Origin: Amycolatopsis coloradensis
GTDB taxonomy: Bacteria; Actinomycetota; Actinomycetes; Mycobacteriales; Pseudonocardiaceae
Direction of reading: 5' to 3'
NCBI RefSeq assembly: GCF_001953865.1
Contig: NZ_MQUQ01000004.1
Span: 124,001 to 188,000, forward strand
Length of the DNA: 64,000 bases
Position 1 is the first letter of the stretch. Each line of letters starts with the position of its first letter. The position numbers and the translations under genes are program-made. Positions 16,637 through 25,583 of this stretch are shown one piece after another. The notes under the pieces were generated by a model. That model saw only the letters and a list, made by a program, of their open reading frames with translations. It did no database searches and was not told where the DNA came from.

Positions 16637-18528
16637 ACCCCGTCCGGATCGCAGGCAACGAGCTGCGCCGGCTGAGCAGCGGCACCCTGCCGAAGCTGGC
16701 CATGGTCGCGCTCGTCCTGGTGCCGCTGCTGTACGCGTCCTTCTACCTCTACGCGAACTACGACCCGTACTCGCGCCTGGACAAGCTCCCCGCGGCGATG
16801 TTCACCGCCGACGCCGGTGCCAAGGATTCCGAAGGCGCGGAGCGCAACATCGGCCGCGAGGTGACCGACGAACTGGTCAAGTCCGGCACCTTCCAATGGC
16901 ATGAGACCTCCCCTGAGGAGGCCGCCGAAGGCGTCCGCGACGACACCTACTCGTTCGCGATCGGCGTCCCGCGCGACTTCTCCGCGGCGCTGCTGTCCTC
17001 GGGCAACCTGCAGCCGCAGCAGGCGACCATCACGCTGACCACCAACGACGCCAACAACTACCTCTCCGGCACCATCGCGAAACAGGTGGCCGAACAGGTC
17101 CGCAAGACGATCGCGGAAAAGGTCGGCAGCGAGGCCGCGGACAAGTTCCTCATCGGCTTCTCCACCATTTACGGCAAGACCCAGGAGGCCTCGACGGGCG
17201 CTTCACAGCTCGCCGACGGCGCGGGCAAGCTCAAATCCGGTCAGCAGCAACTGGCCGACGGCGCCTCCCAGCTCGCCTCCGGCAGCTCGCAGCTGGCCAC
17301 CGGGCTCGGCACCCTGAAGTCCGGCACCGCCCAACTACCCGCCCAGACGAAGAAGCTCGCCGACGGCGCCGGTCAGGTCGCCGACGGGAACCAGAAGGTC
17401 GCCGTCGCGGCCTCGCTGGCCGCCACGGCGTCCGGCGACATCCAGGCGAAGCTCGACGACTACCGCACCCGGCTCGCGCAGGACCTGCGCGAAGCCGGTG
17501 TCCCCGAGACCGGCGTGCAGGAGATCCTGGGCCGCCTGGACCAGCTCAGGTCGCCGGTGAACGAGGCGAACACGAAGATCCAGGGTGCGAACAGCCAGCT
17601 CACCCAGCTCGCCTCCGGCGCGCGCCAGGTGTCCGACGGCGCGCACGAACTGGCCTCGGCGACGCCGCAGCTCACCAGCGGTATCGCGCAGGCCGCCGAC
17701 GCGTCGGCCAAGATCCGCGACGGCGCCGCGAAGCTGAACGACGGGGAGAAATCCGCGGTCACCGGGACGAACCAGCTCGCCGACGGCGCGGTGCAGCTTC
17801 GCGACGGCCTCGCCGCCGGGCTCAAGGAGATCCCGAACCCGGACGACCCCACCCGCGCGGCCACCGCGAACACCATCGCCGATCCGGTGGCGGTCAACTC
17901 CTCCGGGGTCGCTTCGGCCGGGACCTACGGCGCGGGCCTCGCCCCGTTCTTCATCTCCCTCGCCACCTGGATCGGCGCGTTCGTGCTGTTCCTGTTGCTG
18001 CGCCCGCTCTCGACCCGTGCGCTGACCGCCGGCGCGTCGCCGTTCAAGGTCGCGCTCGGCGGCTGGCTGCCTTCGGCCCTGCTGGGGATCGCGCAGGTGA
18101 TCGTGTTGTTCGGCGCGGTGACCTGGCTGGTCGGCATCGACGTCGCGCATCCGCTCGGCGCGATCGGATTCGCCGTGCTGGTGTCGCTCACCTTCACCTC
18201 CGTGGTGCACGCGCTCAACGCCTTCTTCGGCGCGGTCGGGAAGTTCCTCGGCCTGGTGCTGCTGGTGTTGCAACTGGTCAGCGGGGGTGGGACGTTCCCG
18301 TGGCAGACCATCCCGGACGCGCTGTATCCGCTGCATATCGCGCTGCCGATGGGTTATGCGATCGACGGGTTCCGGAACCTGCTCTACAGTGGCGCGTCGA
18401 TGGATATCCTCGGTGACATCGGTGTTCTGCTCGCGTACCTCGTCGGCGGCATCCTGGTCTCGACGCTGGCCGCGTGGAAACGGCGCACCTGGACGGTTTC
18501 GGCGCTGAAACCCGAGCTGGCGTTGTGA
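16633..18528 (+). CDS. YhgE/Pip family membrane protein
   Basis: A 631-residue membrane protein. One N-terminal transmembrane helix (LAMVALVLVPLLYASFYLYA) is followed by about 430 extracytoplasmic residues, then five or six C-terminal helices from residue 435. The outer domain contains repeated QLADGAxxLxxG heptad-like units, typical of YhgE/Pip proteins and expected to form long coiled coils. Relatives include phage infection protein and the MmpL-like or ABC-2-like export components linked to ESX-type systems. The neighbouring gene order (ABC-like protein, this protein, TetR) is a known actinobacterial arrangement, probably for drug or envelope-stress export. It overlaps both neighbours. Confidence 0.85.
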   Translation: MNPVRIAGNELRRLSSGTLPKLAMVALVLVPLLYASFYLYANYDPYSRLDKLPAAMFTADAGAKDSEGAERNIGREVTDELVKSGTFQWHETSPEEAAEGVRDDTYSFAIGVPRDFSAALLSSGNLQPQQATITLTTNDANNYLSGTIAKQVAEQVRKTIAEKVGSEAADKFLIGFSTIYGKTQEASTGASQLADGAGKLKSGQQQLADGASQLASGSSQLATGLGTLKSGTAQLPAQTKKLADGAGQVADGNQKVAVAASLAATASGDIQAKLDDYRTRLAQDLREAGVPETGVQEILGRLDQLRSPVNEANTKIQGANSQLTQLASGARQVSDGAHELASATPQLTSGIAQAADASAKIRDGAAKLNDGEKSAVTGTNQLADGAVQLRDGLAAGLKEIPNPDDPTRAATANTIADPVAVNSSGVASAGTYGAGLAPFFISLATWIGAFVLFLLLRPLSTRALTAGASPFKVALGGWLPSALLGIAQVIVLFGAVTWLVGIDVAHPLGAIGFAVLVSLTFTSVVHALNAFFGAVGKFLGLVLLVLQLVSGGGTFPWQTIPDALYPLHIALPMGYAIDGFRNLLYSGASMDILGDIGVLLAYLVGGILVSTLAAWKRRTWTVSALKPELAL

Positions 18529-19103
18529 CCACCCGGGGCGAGGCGACGAAACAGAAGCTGTTCGAGGCGACGCTGCGGCTGTCCGCCAGCCGCGGCCTCG
18601 TCGGGCTGACGGTGGACGACATCGCGGCCGAGGCGAAGGTCGCGAAGGGCACCGTCTACTACAACTTCGGCAGCAAGGACGGTCTTGTCGACGCACTCCT
18701 GCGCTACGGCGTCGGCGTGCTCGCGGACCGGCTGCGCGCGGCCACCGGCGACGGCGACCCGATGGACGTCATCGAGTCGCAAGTGGACGGTGCGCTGGAG
18801 TTCATCGCCGAATACCCCGGTTTCTCGCAGATCCTGGTGAGCGAGATGTGGCGCACGCCGGGGACCTGGCACGAGACGCTGACGTTGCTGCGCGAGGAGA
18901 TCCTTTCCATCGTGCGCGAGCAACTCCACCGGCTGGACGCCGCCGGGCGGCTGCCCGACGGCGTCCAGATCCCGACGGCCGCGGCCGGGTTGTTCGGCAC
19001 GATGCTGGTTGTCGCCCTGGACTGGCAGGTGTTCCAGCCGAAACGGACCCGGGCCGACGTCCGGGAATCGGTGATGGTGCTGATCCGGGGTCTCGGCCGC
19101 TAG
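18525..19103 (+). CDS. TetR family transcriptional regulator
   Basis: A 192-residue repressor-type protein. The HTH is at residues 10-55 (TKQKLFEATLRLSASRGLVGLTVDDIAAEAKVAKGTVYYNFGSKDGLVDALL), with a variable ligand-binding C-terminal domain. The start chosen is GTG 18525, overlapping the YhgE stop as GTGA and giving the usual short TetR N-terminus; an in-frame start 51 bases upstream lies inside the membrane protein gene. As the last gene of the operon it probably binds the palindrome at 15869-15900 and so represses its own operon. The inducer is unknown. Confidence 0.9.
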   Translation: MTTRGEATKQKLFEATLRLSASRGLVGLTVDDIAAEAKVAKGTVYYNFGSKDGLVDALLRYGVGVLADRLRAATGDGDPMDVIESQVDGALEFIAEYPGFSQILVSEMWRTPGTWHETLTLLREEILSIVREQLHRLDAAGRLPDGVQIPTAAAGLFGTMLVVALDWQVFQPKRTRADVRESVMVLIRGLGR

Positions 19104-19106
19104 CCA

Positions 19107-19187
19107 CGCGTGTCCAGATGGACAACACACGTGAGTGGATGGACGACTCGCGTGATTGGATGGACATCACGAGAGTTGTCCATCTGA
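19107..19187. repeat. Inverted plus tandem GGATGGAC repeat after tetR
   Basis: Arms at 19115-19126 and 19175-19186 (CAGATGGACAAC and complement) enclose three degenerate copies of a unit like GGATGGACGACTCGCGTGA. The same unit makes up the repeat at 54021-54124. It sits between the convergent tetR and Trypco1 gene ends and could terminate both. Confidence 0.75.
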
Positions 19188-19523
19188 TCATGCGACGTTG
19201 GGGGTCTCCGGGTCCCGTACCCACTTCAGTTTGACCTCGAAGTTGCCTTCCAGGCCCGTTTTCGCGATCACCGCGCCCGCTTGCGCGGTCAGCTTGACGC
19301 CGAACTTGAGCTCGACCTCGTCCGGTCCCCTGGCCATCGACCGGAAGGTGTCCAGCGCCGCCGCGGCCGCGTCCTTGACGTTCGCCAGCGCCGCCTCGAA
19401 GGAGCCCTTGACGTCCTCGACCAGGTCGTCGCGCCGGGAGACCCGGGACGTGCCGGGGACGGGGTCGATCTCGACGACCACCGAACCGCCGCCTTCGAGC
19501 GGGAATCGTGCCAGATCGTTCAC
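19188..19523 (-). CDS. Trypco1 (trypsin-co-occurring domain 1) protein
   Basis: A 111-residue protein of the CU044_2847/Trypco1 type. An N-terminal strand hairpin (ARFPLEGGGSVVVEIDP) is followed by a helix and the hallmark end DEVELKFGVKLTAQAGAVIAKTGLEGNFEVKLKW. The family is named for its frequent linkage to trypsin-like proteases, exactly as found here five genes away. The function is unknown; it is thought to be an adaptor or substrate in conflict-type systems. The start is GTG 19521-19523 with AAGGAG five bases upstream. It is the last gene of the six-gene operon, 10 bases after the solute-binding lipoprotein gene. Confidence 0.85.
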   Translation of the reverse strand: MNDLARFPLEGGGSVVVEIDPVPGTSRVSRRDDLVEDVKGSFEAALANVKDAAAAALDTFRSMARGPDEVELKFGVKLTAQAGAVIAKTGLEGNFEVKLKWVRDPETPNVA

Positions 19524-19533
19524 CGGTGCTCCT

Positions 19534-20823
19534 TCACTGTCCACATCGGATCTTCAGCCACTCTCCGGGCTGGATGCTCTTCCGGACGTCGTCGAGCTGC
19601 TTCAGCAGGATGTCCAGCCGGTCCCGGTTGGACAGGTACTCCAGGACGGCACGGTGGAACGCGCCGGTCATCGTCGCGGGCATCAGGTCGGAGGCGTCGA
19701 AACACAGGGCCTGTGCCGAGGTGATCGTGTCCGCGACCTTCCTGCTCACCGGGTCGGTGTAGACGTCGAGACCGAGTCCCCGGTTGGCGGAGAACGCGCT
19801 CGCACGCGGGATCGACGGCCAGATCCGCTGCGCCTTTTCCGAGGCGAGGTACTGGATCAGCTTCCGCGCCTGAGGGGTGTCCCGGAACATGCCCGCGAGG
19901 TCCGCGCCGACCTCGGAAACGTCCCGCCCCGGGAAGTTGAGGAAGTCGAAATCGGTGCCAGGCCTCGGCGCCGTACCGTCGGCCCGCTTGAGGTTCTGAT
20001 ACCGGCTCATGATGAACGACGGCTGGTGTTCGAGCACGCAGCCCGGCGGATCGGCGAACATCGGCTTGCCCGCGTCGCCGAAGTCGGTCAGCAGCGCGGC
20101 CGCGGTACCGCCGCGGATCCCGGCGGGCTCGAGGACGGAACCCCAGTCCAGCCACGCCTGTCTGACCTCCGGCGACGTCCACTCCAGGCTTCCGGACGCC
20201 CATTGCCAGTACTTGTCGGGCCCCGCCGAATGCAGCAGGATGTCCTCGATCCAGTCCGTTCCCGGCCAGCCGGAGGTGGGCGGGGCGCCCATCCCGACAC
20301 ACCACGGCGTGCCGCCCGCGGCCGTCAGCCCGGCGGAGTACGTGCGGAGACCGTCGAACGTCGTCGGCCGGATCCCCGTCAGCCTGGCCGGGTTGTACCA
20401 GATCACGCTCTTGAGATCAGCCTTCACCGCGACCGCGTACAGCTTCTGGGTGCCGATCTTCTGCAAGGTGACCCATTGCGGGCTGAAGGACCGCGTGACG
20501 GCCGCCGAGACTTCGTCGTCGAGCGGCAGCAGGTCGCCCGACTTCTGGTACTTCGCCAGCACCCCGGCGTTGGGCAGGACGGCGACGTCCGGTGGCGTGC
20601 CGCGCTGGACGTCCGAGGCGAGCACCTGGTCGACGGCACGGGTGCCCTGGTAGAGGTAACCGATCCCGGTATCGGCCTTGAACGCGTCCAGCACCTGCCG
20701 GAACGCGTCTCCTTCCGCCCCGGTCCACGACGCGAGCACGACCACCGTCTCGCCGTCGGCCGACGCCGAGCAGCCTCCCGCCACCAGCGACAGCGCCATC
20801 ACCGAGGCCAGCAACCGTTTCAC
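19534..20823 (-). CDS. Carbohydrate-type solute-binding lipoprotein (orphan, no permease)
   Basis: A 429-residue extracytoplasmic binding protein of the SBP_bac_1/alpha-glucoside-like class. The signal peptide MKRLLASVMALSLVAGGC ends in a lipobox, predicting a membrane-anchored lipoprotein. Family features include VLASWTGAEGDAFRQVLDAF, PPDVAVLPNAGVLAKY and WIEDILLHSAGPDKYWQW. No ABC permease or ATPase is adjacent, so it is probably a sensor rather than a transporter part. GTG 20821-20823 overlaps the stop of the upstream four-TM protein gene. By analogy with mycobacterial GlnH, which pairs with GlnX and PknG, it may report an extracellular ligand. Ligand identity is unknown, and the fold is not the amino-acid-binding GlnH class. 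Confidence 0.85.
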   Translation of the reverse strand: MKRLLASVMALSLVAGGCSASADGETVVVLASWTGAEGDAFRQVLDAFKADTGIGYLYQGTRAVDQVLASDVQRGTPPDVAVLPNAGVLAKYQKSGDLLPLDDEVSAAVTRSFSPQWVTLQKIGTQKLYAVAVKADLKSVIWYNPARLTGIRPTTFDGLRTYSAGLTAAGGTPWCVGMGAPPTSGWPGTDWIEDILLHSAGPDKYWQWASGSLEWTSPEVRQAWLDWGSVLEPAGIRGGTAAALLTDFGDAGKPMFADPPGCVLEHQPSFIMSRYQNLKRADGTAPRPGTDFDFLNFPGRDVSEVGADLAGMFRDTPQARKLIQYLASEKAQRIWPSIPRASAFSANRGLGLDVYTDPVSRKVADTITSAQALCFDASDLMPATMTGAFHRAVLEYLSNRDRLDILLKQLDDVRKSIQPGEWLKIRCGQ

Positions 20824-21908
20824 GGGCGGTACCGGTATTCCTCGACGCGGGCGTGCAGGCCGAGCAGGATGAGTCCGCCCGCGAGCAGCGTGCCGGCCGG
20901 GATCAGGAACTCCCGTCCGCCGGATTCGGCCGCGCCGGCGGCGTCGGCCGCCACCGCCTTGGCTCCCGCCGTGGCCACCCGGGTGTCGTCGGTCGCCACC
21001 GTGGTGGTCTGTCGTGCCTTCGCCCGGAATTCGTCGGCGGTCACACCGCATCCCTGCTCCTCGTCGCAGTACTCGGTCAGCAGGCCGGCGAGCCGTCGCT
21101 GGCCCGCGTCGTCGGCGGCCTGGATCTGCGCGCCCCGGACGGCGGCGACGCCGTCGAGCCGCTCCCCGACCGAGTCCAGCCGATCGCGGCTGATCAGGGT
21201 CAACACCAAGGCCGCCCCGACGGCGGCGACCAGCACGGTCGCCGCGAGCAGCGGGACGTTCGCCACGCGGCGGAAGCGTTTCTTCAGATACAGCTGGGTG
21301 AGGACCAGCAGCACGAGGAGGGCGAGGACGGGCAGCAGCCACAGCGGGAGCGTCACGAGGCTCACCCCGGTGGACGACAGCTGCCGGTCCAGCGCCGCAC
21401 GTTGCTCGCCCTGCAACGATTCCAGCTCCTCCAGGACACCGCCGGGGGCGTGCAGCAGCCGTGAGGCGTGCCAGAGGTCGACAGCGCCGAGTACCGGGGC
21501 GTCCGGCTGGCGGAAGTGCACGTCGGCCTGCCCGATGGAGCCCGAATAGGCCGCGATCTGGCTTTCCACCACCTGCAAGGCGTTGCCGCCGTCTTCGCCG
21601 GCCTGGTTGAACTCCGCGATACGCGCGAGGCTCTGGCTCGCCAGTGACAGCTGATTCGAGTATTCCTGTCCCGGACCGGCGAGTTTCGCCTCGCCGGAGG
21701 CGAAACTGGCGATCGCGGCGGCGTCGGCGGCCACCAGCGCGGCCCGCGCGGCGGTCACTTCGAGCACCGCCTGCGAAGTCCGGTCGCGGACGGTCTCCGC
21801 CGTGCTCTGGACACTGTGGAACGCCCACAGCGAAAGCACCAGGACCGCGAGGGTGAGCGCCAGCAGGGCGGTGCGGAGCCGGACCAGCCGCACCCGGGTC
21901 GCCGTCAC
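20820..21908 (-). CDS. Four-TM membrane sensor, GlnX-like
   Basis: A 362-residue protein with hydrophobic helices at about 11-30, 183-207, 217-239 and 332-350. Two helical extracytoplasmic regions are predicted (31-182 and 240-331, the second with the pair CDEEQGC). This topology, between a binding lipoprotein and a PknG-type kinase, matches mycobacterial GlnX, which relays occupancy of the lipoprotein GlnH to PknG. Sequence identity to GlnX was not tested. The short cytoplasmic loop between helices 2 and 3 (YLKKRFRRVANV) and the C-terminal tail are the only parts that could touch cytosolic partners. GTG 21906-21908 overlaps the vWA stop as GTGA. Confidence 0.75.
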   Translation of the reverse strand: MTATRVRLVRLRTALLALTLAVLVLSLWAFHSVQSTAETVRDRTSQAVLEVTAARAALVAADAAAIASFASGEAKLAGPGQEYSNQLSLASQSLARIAEFNQAGEDGGNALQVVESQIAAYSGSIGQADVHFRQPDAPVLGAVDLWHASRLLHAPGGVLEELESLQGEQRAALDRQLSSTGVSLVTLPLWLLPVLALLVLLVLTQLYLKKRFRRVANVPLLAATVLVAAVGAALVLTLISRDRLDSVGERLDGVAAVRGAQIQAADDAGQRRLAGLLTEYCDEEQGCGVTADEFRAKARQTTTVATDDTRVATAGAKAVAADAAGAAESGGREFLIPAGTLLAGGLILLGLHARVEEYRYRP

Positions 21909-23329
21909 GAGCCCGCCTCATCGAACGGTCTCCCGCAGCCGACGCAGAAGTTCGCCCCGGCGGGTGACAGCGCGGGACAGCCTGAACAGGCGGCCGGCGG
22001 CGCGCCATCGGGTTCGGGCAGCGGCCGAGCTTCCTGCCGGGGAGCGATTTCCGAAACCCTCGAGGGGATGACGACGTGCAACGCGTGGCTGCGGGTCGCG
22101 TCCGCGCGCAGGCGCACGACGCCCTTCTCCGCGTCGATGATCTCCACGACTCCCGCGAGGCGGCTGAGTGTCTCTTCGTCACCCGCGGCGGTGGCCAAGG
22201 CGGCCGCCCGGCCCCAGTCCCGTTCGGCCCCGTCCCGGTCACCGGCCGCGTAGGCGTCGCCGCCGCCGGTCAGCGCCTCGCCGAGATCGGCCTGCGCGGC
22301 GTACTTCGAAACCATCGGGTGAATCAGCGTCGGCGGGATCGGGTCGTGCGTCCACCGCCCCGCGATGGCCAGCGCGTCCTCCTCCGTCGCGGCTCCGGGA
22401 ACGGGCACGAGTTCCGTCCACGCCAGCTGCCGGTCCTGCCCGTGGCTGGGTTCGAGATCGGGATCGAGGTCCAGGATCAGCTGGTAGTCCCGCGTCTCGT
22501 CGCTCGCGAACGAACCGAGCGACAACTCCACCTCGCGGACGGCGATCTCCTGGCACCGGTCGGTGAGGTCGTACTCGTCCGGGAACACCTGCTTGACCGA
22601 CCGCAGCCTGCTGAACGGCATGGTGCCGACGCGCAGCCGGACCTCGGGCAGCACCTTCGTCATCGCGTTCTCGACGAGCTGACGGAAGTCCTCGGCGAGC
22701 TTGTCGTCCTCGACGACGGAGTCGACGTTCCCCCGCAGTACCCGGCCGATCTGGGTGAGTTCGGCGGGCTCCCAGCCGTCGCCGATCCCCCTGGCGTCAC
22801 AGACGAACCGGCCCTCACAGCTGTTCAGCACGCGCATCAGGTCGGCCCTGGTTTGCGAATCGTTGCGGCCGTCGGTGAGGAGGATCGCGTGCCGGACGGC
22901 GTCGGGGACGTCTTCGAAGAGATCGCGCGCCTTCGCGAGCCAGGCCCCCATCGCGGTGCCGCCGACCGCCGCGAGGTGCTCGACCACGGCGCGCGCCTCC
23001 GCCCGGGTCTGTTCGGAAGCGGTCACCAGGCCGTCGGTGGCCGGGTAGAGCATCGTGGCCCGGTCGGTCCCCTGGATGACGGCGAAGCGAACGCCGTCGG
23101 GGAGGACGTCGATGGCGGCCGCGGCTGCCCGCCGGGCCTCGCCGATCTTGGTGCTGGGGAAGCGCATCGAGCTGGAGGAGTCGATCATCAGGACCTCGGC
23201 GGCCGCCCTGGAGACGGTCGCTTCGCCGCCACGTGACACGACCCGGACGATCGCGGTCATCGCCCGGTCCCCCTCGGCCAGGAACTTGTTCTGGTGCACT
23301 TCGAGGCCAAGACTCGGCTCCCCGCTCAT
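21905..23329 (-). CDS. von Willebrand factor A protein with C-terminal zinc ribbon
   Basis: A 474-residue cytosolic protein. The vWA domain (about 20-230) has an intact metal-ion-dependent adhesion site: MIDSSSSM, a later Thr in GGTAMG, and ILLTDGRND. A middle beta-rich region is followed by a helical segment (ALTGGGDAYAAGDRDGAERDWGRAA) like a TPR. The end carries a zinc ribbon, CSGCPALSPAGANFCVGCG. vWA proteins often act as scaffolds in chaperone or conflict complexes. It lies 10 bases after the PknG-like gene and overlaps the GlnX-like gene, so it is translated with both. A phosphorylation target or adaptor role is inferred from position. Confidence 0.88.
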   Translation of the reverse strand: MSGEPSLGLEVHQNKFLAEGDRAMTAIVRVVSRGGEATVSRAAAEVLMIDSSSSMRFPSTKIGEARRAAAAAIDVLPDGVRFAVIQGTDRATMLYPATDGLVTASEQTRAEARAVVEHLAAVGGTAMGAWLAKARDLFEDVPDAVRHAILLTDGRNDSQTRADLMRVLNSCEGRFVCDARGIGDGWEPAELTQIGRVLRGNVDSVVEDDKLAEDFRQLVENAMTKVLPEVRLRVGTMPFSRLRSVKQVFPDEYDLTDRCQEIAVREVELSLGSFASDETRDYQLILDLDPDLEPSHGQDRQLAWTELVPVPGAATEEDALAIAGRWTHDPIPPTLIHPMVSKYAAQADLGEALTGGGDAYAAGDRDGAERDWGRAAALATAAGDEETLSRLAGVVEIIDAEKGVVRLRADATRSHALHVVIPSRVSEIAPRQEARPLPEPDGAPPAACSGCPALSPAGANFCVGCGRPFDEAGS

Positions 23330-23339
23330 CGTCTCCCTT

Positions 23340-25583
23340 TCACACCAGCGTCACCGGTCTCACCGAATTGGCGAGATCGATCAGGACGTCGTGCGGCTCG
23401 GGCGCCGGCGCGTGATGGGCGAGCCGCCGGTACGACTTGTCCAACACCGTGCGGGCACCCGTCTCGGTGGATCGCAGGATCTCGCCGTCGGTGATCCCGT
23501 CCTGCCCGGTGAGCACCGCCGCCAGCGCGGTCTCGCGGACGGCCGTCACCAGCCTGTCGAGGGCGTCGCCGTCGAGGTCCAAAGCGGACAGCCGGACGAC
23601 GGCGTCGTCGAGTTCGGCCGACGCCGGAAGGTCGCCGGTCCCCGGCATCGGCGCGGACAGCACCCGCACCCCGGCGATCCGCGCGGCCTCGTCGTAACGC
23701 GAGAATTCCGGGACCTGGTCGAGGATCTCGACGGCGGCGGCACGGTTGCCCCGCAGCAGCCGGACCCGCGCGAGCCCGAACGCCGCGCTGACCTGGGACC
23801 GGTCCCGCGCCCACAGGGCGTCGTAGTACCGCTCGGCGGCGGCCGCGCCGTTGAGGTGCTCCTCGCAGAGACCCAAGGCGAGTTTCGGCGGCTCCTCACC
23901 GGGGATGTCGCGGTACACGGCGGCGAATTTCTCCTTGGCCGCGGCGAAGTCGCCCGCGCCGAGCGCGAGCAGACCCCGGTGCCACGCCACTCGCCAGTCG
24001 TGGACGGCGCGCTCGCCGAGCAGGCGTTCGGCCTCCGCCACCGCCAACGCTCCTTCGATGGTCGCCCCGAGTTCCAGCCGCGCCCGGCACCGGCGGAACT
24101 CGACCTCGACCGAACCGGGCACCTTGTCGAGCTTCTTCAGCAGCCGCGCGGCGTCGGGTGCGCGGACGGCGCGGAGGAAGTTCGCCTGGGAGTCTTCCGG
24201 ATCCTCACGCGGCAGCGGCAGGCCGACGGCGATCTCCGCGGCGGCGGGCCGGTCGCCGAGGGAGACGGGGGTCCCCCTCGTCCAGTGCTCCAGCGGCGGC
24301 GCCTGCCCGAGTCCCGCGTCGAGCAGGACCGCCCCTTCGGTGAACAGCGTCGACCCGGCGGGCCGGGATTGCCTGTCCCGCAGGGAAAGGATCTCGCCGA
24401 GCACGCCGTCGAGCTGGACGAGCATCTCGCGCGCGGTCGCGAACCGCTGCTCGAACGGAGCGGTCGCGCGGTCGAGGACGCGGATGAACGATTCGATGCC
24501 GAACCGGACGCCGCGCGCGTCGCGGGTGACCGACCAGCCGTCACTGGCCTGGAAGAGTTCCCGCAACGTCACGCCGACGGTGTGGATGTCGGACCGGACG
24601 GTGAGCCCGTGTTTCGCCCGTTCCCGCGGGGTCACCTGGTAGTGCTCGGTGCCGACGGCGGGGCTTTCGTCGTCGGAGATCTTCCGGATGGCGCCGAAAT
24701 CGATGAGCTTGATCCGCTTCTCGCCGTGGATCACGTTGTCCGGCTTCATGTCGCAGTACAGCAGGCCCTCGCCGTGCAGGTAGTCGAGCGCGGTCAGGAT
24801 CTCCCTGCCGTACGCGACGACGTGCTCGACCAGCAGCCGTCCCTCACTGGAATCCAGCCCGGCCCGGCCGCGGTTCTTGATCTCCCGCAAGGAAAGGCCG
24901 TCGACGAACTCCATGACGATGTAGCGGAAGCCCTCGTGGCCGACCACGTTGAGGATCCGGACGATGTTCGGATGTTCCAGCGCGGTGAGCACCTGGCTCT
25001 CGGTCTCCGCGATCCGCACGGCGGCGGTGTTGTTCGTGTTGATCAGGCCCTTGAGCGCGACGTGCATCCCGCCGAGCCCGGAATCCGTTGCCAGGTAGAC
25101 AAAACCGAGTCCACCGCGGGCGACACAGCCGAGGACCTGATAGCGGCCGTCGACCACGTCGCCCGCCGCGAGCTTGGGTGAAAAGGAGAACGGCGTCCGG
25201 CAGACCGGGCAGAATCCCTCGGCGGGCGCGGTCCCGCCGCCGATCGAGCGGCCGACCGGGGTGCCGGTGCAGCCGTGCTTGCCGCAGAACCGTTCCTCCT
25301 CCGGGACGTGCGGTTCGGTCAGCAGGCGGCCGGCGACGTCGGGGAGTTCGACGATCGGCAGCGGGACCCGGTCGTCCGCGGTCGCGTGACCCGCCATCTG
25401 CTGGGAGCGGGTGACCACCGTGCTGGTGATCCTGGTCGGCGCGTCACCAGGGCCGGGGATCACCAGGGTCGGCTTTTCCCGCCGCGCGGGCTCTTCCGGT
25501 GGTCCAGGCGGCAGTCCGCAGATCTTGCAGAAACCGGTCTTGCCGAGTGCACCCGGGCAGCCGCCCCGTTCGCAAGCCGTCAT
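23340..25583 (-). CDS. PknG-family serine/threonine protein kinase (rubredoxin-kinase-TPR)
   Basis: A 747-residue soluble kinase with the PknG architecture. N-terminal Cys pairs occur at 4-22 and again at about 100-128 (CGKHGC, CPVC), as in the PknG rubredoxin module. The kinase domain (145-410) has glycine loop ARGGLGFVYLA, Lys 178 in VALKG, catalytic YCDMKPDN (Asp 278, in place of HRD) and DFG at 295. C-terminal TPRs and the ending LIDLANSVRPVTLV mirror PknG's own end. Mycobacterial PknG controls GarA and glutamate metabolism. The ATG at 25581-25583 overlaps the protease stop. The acidic/Cys region between the two Cys sets (about 40-95) could hold phospho-threonines. Substrate unknown. Confidence 0.92.
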   Translation of the reverse strand: MTACERGGCPGALGKTGFCKICGLPPGPPEEPARREKPTLVIPGPGDAPTRITSTVVTRSQQMAGHATADDRVPLPIVELPDVAGRLLTEPHVPEEERFCGKHGCTGTPVGRSIGGGTAPAEGFCPVCRTPFSFSPKLAAGDVVDGRYQVLGCVARGGLGFVYLATDSGLGGMHVALKGLINTNNTAAVRIAETESQVLTALEHPNIVRILNVVGHEGFRYIVMEFVDGLSLREIKNRGRAGLDSSEGRLLVEHVVAYGREILTALDYLHGEGLLYCDMKPDNVIHGEKRIKLIDFGAIRKISDDESPAVGTEHYQVTPRERAKHGLTVRSDIHTVGVTLRELFQASDGWSVTRDARGVRFGIESFIRVLDRATAPFEQRFATAREMLVQLDGVLGEILSLRDRQSRPAGSTLFTEGAVLLDAGLGQAPPLEHWTRGTPVSLGDRPAAAEIAVGLPLPREDPEDSQANFLRAVRAPDAARLLKKLDKVPGSVEVEFRRCRARLELGATIEGALAVAEAERLLGERAVHDWRVAWHRGLLALGAGDFAAAKEKFAAVYRDIPGEEPPKLALGLCEEHLNGAAAAERYYDALWARDRSQVSAAFGLARVRLLRGNRAAAVEILDQVPEFSRYDEAARIAGVRVLSAPMPGTGDLPASAELDDAVVRLSALDLDGDALDRLVTAVRETALAAVLTGQDGITDGEILRSTETGARTVLDKSYRRLAHHAPAPEPHDVLIDLANSVRPVTLV

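Noticed and set aside
19534..20823. Ordinary ABC sugar transporter component
   Set aside because: No permease or ATPase gene is adjacent and it is translationally coupled to a sensor-like membrane protein, so transport alone is not favoured.
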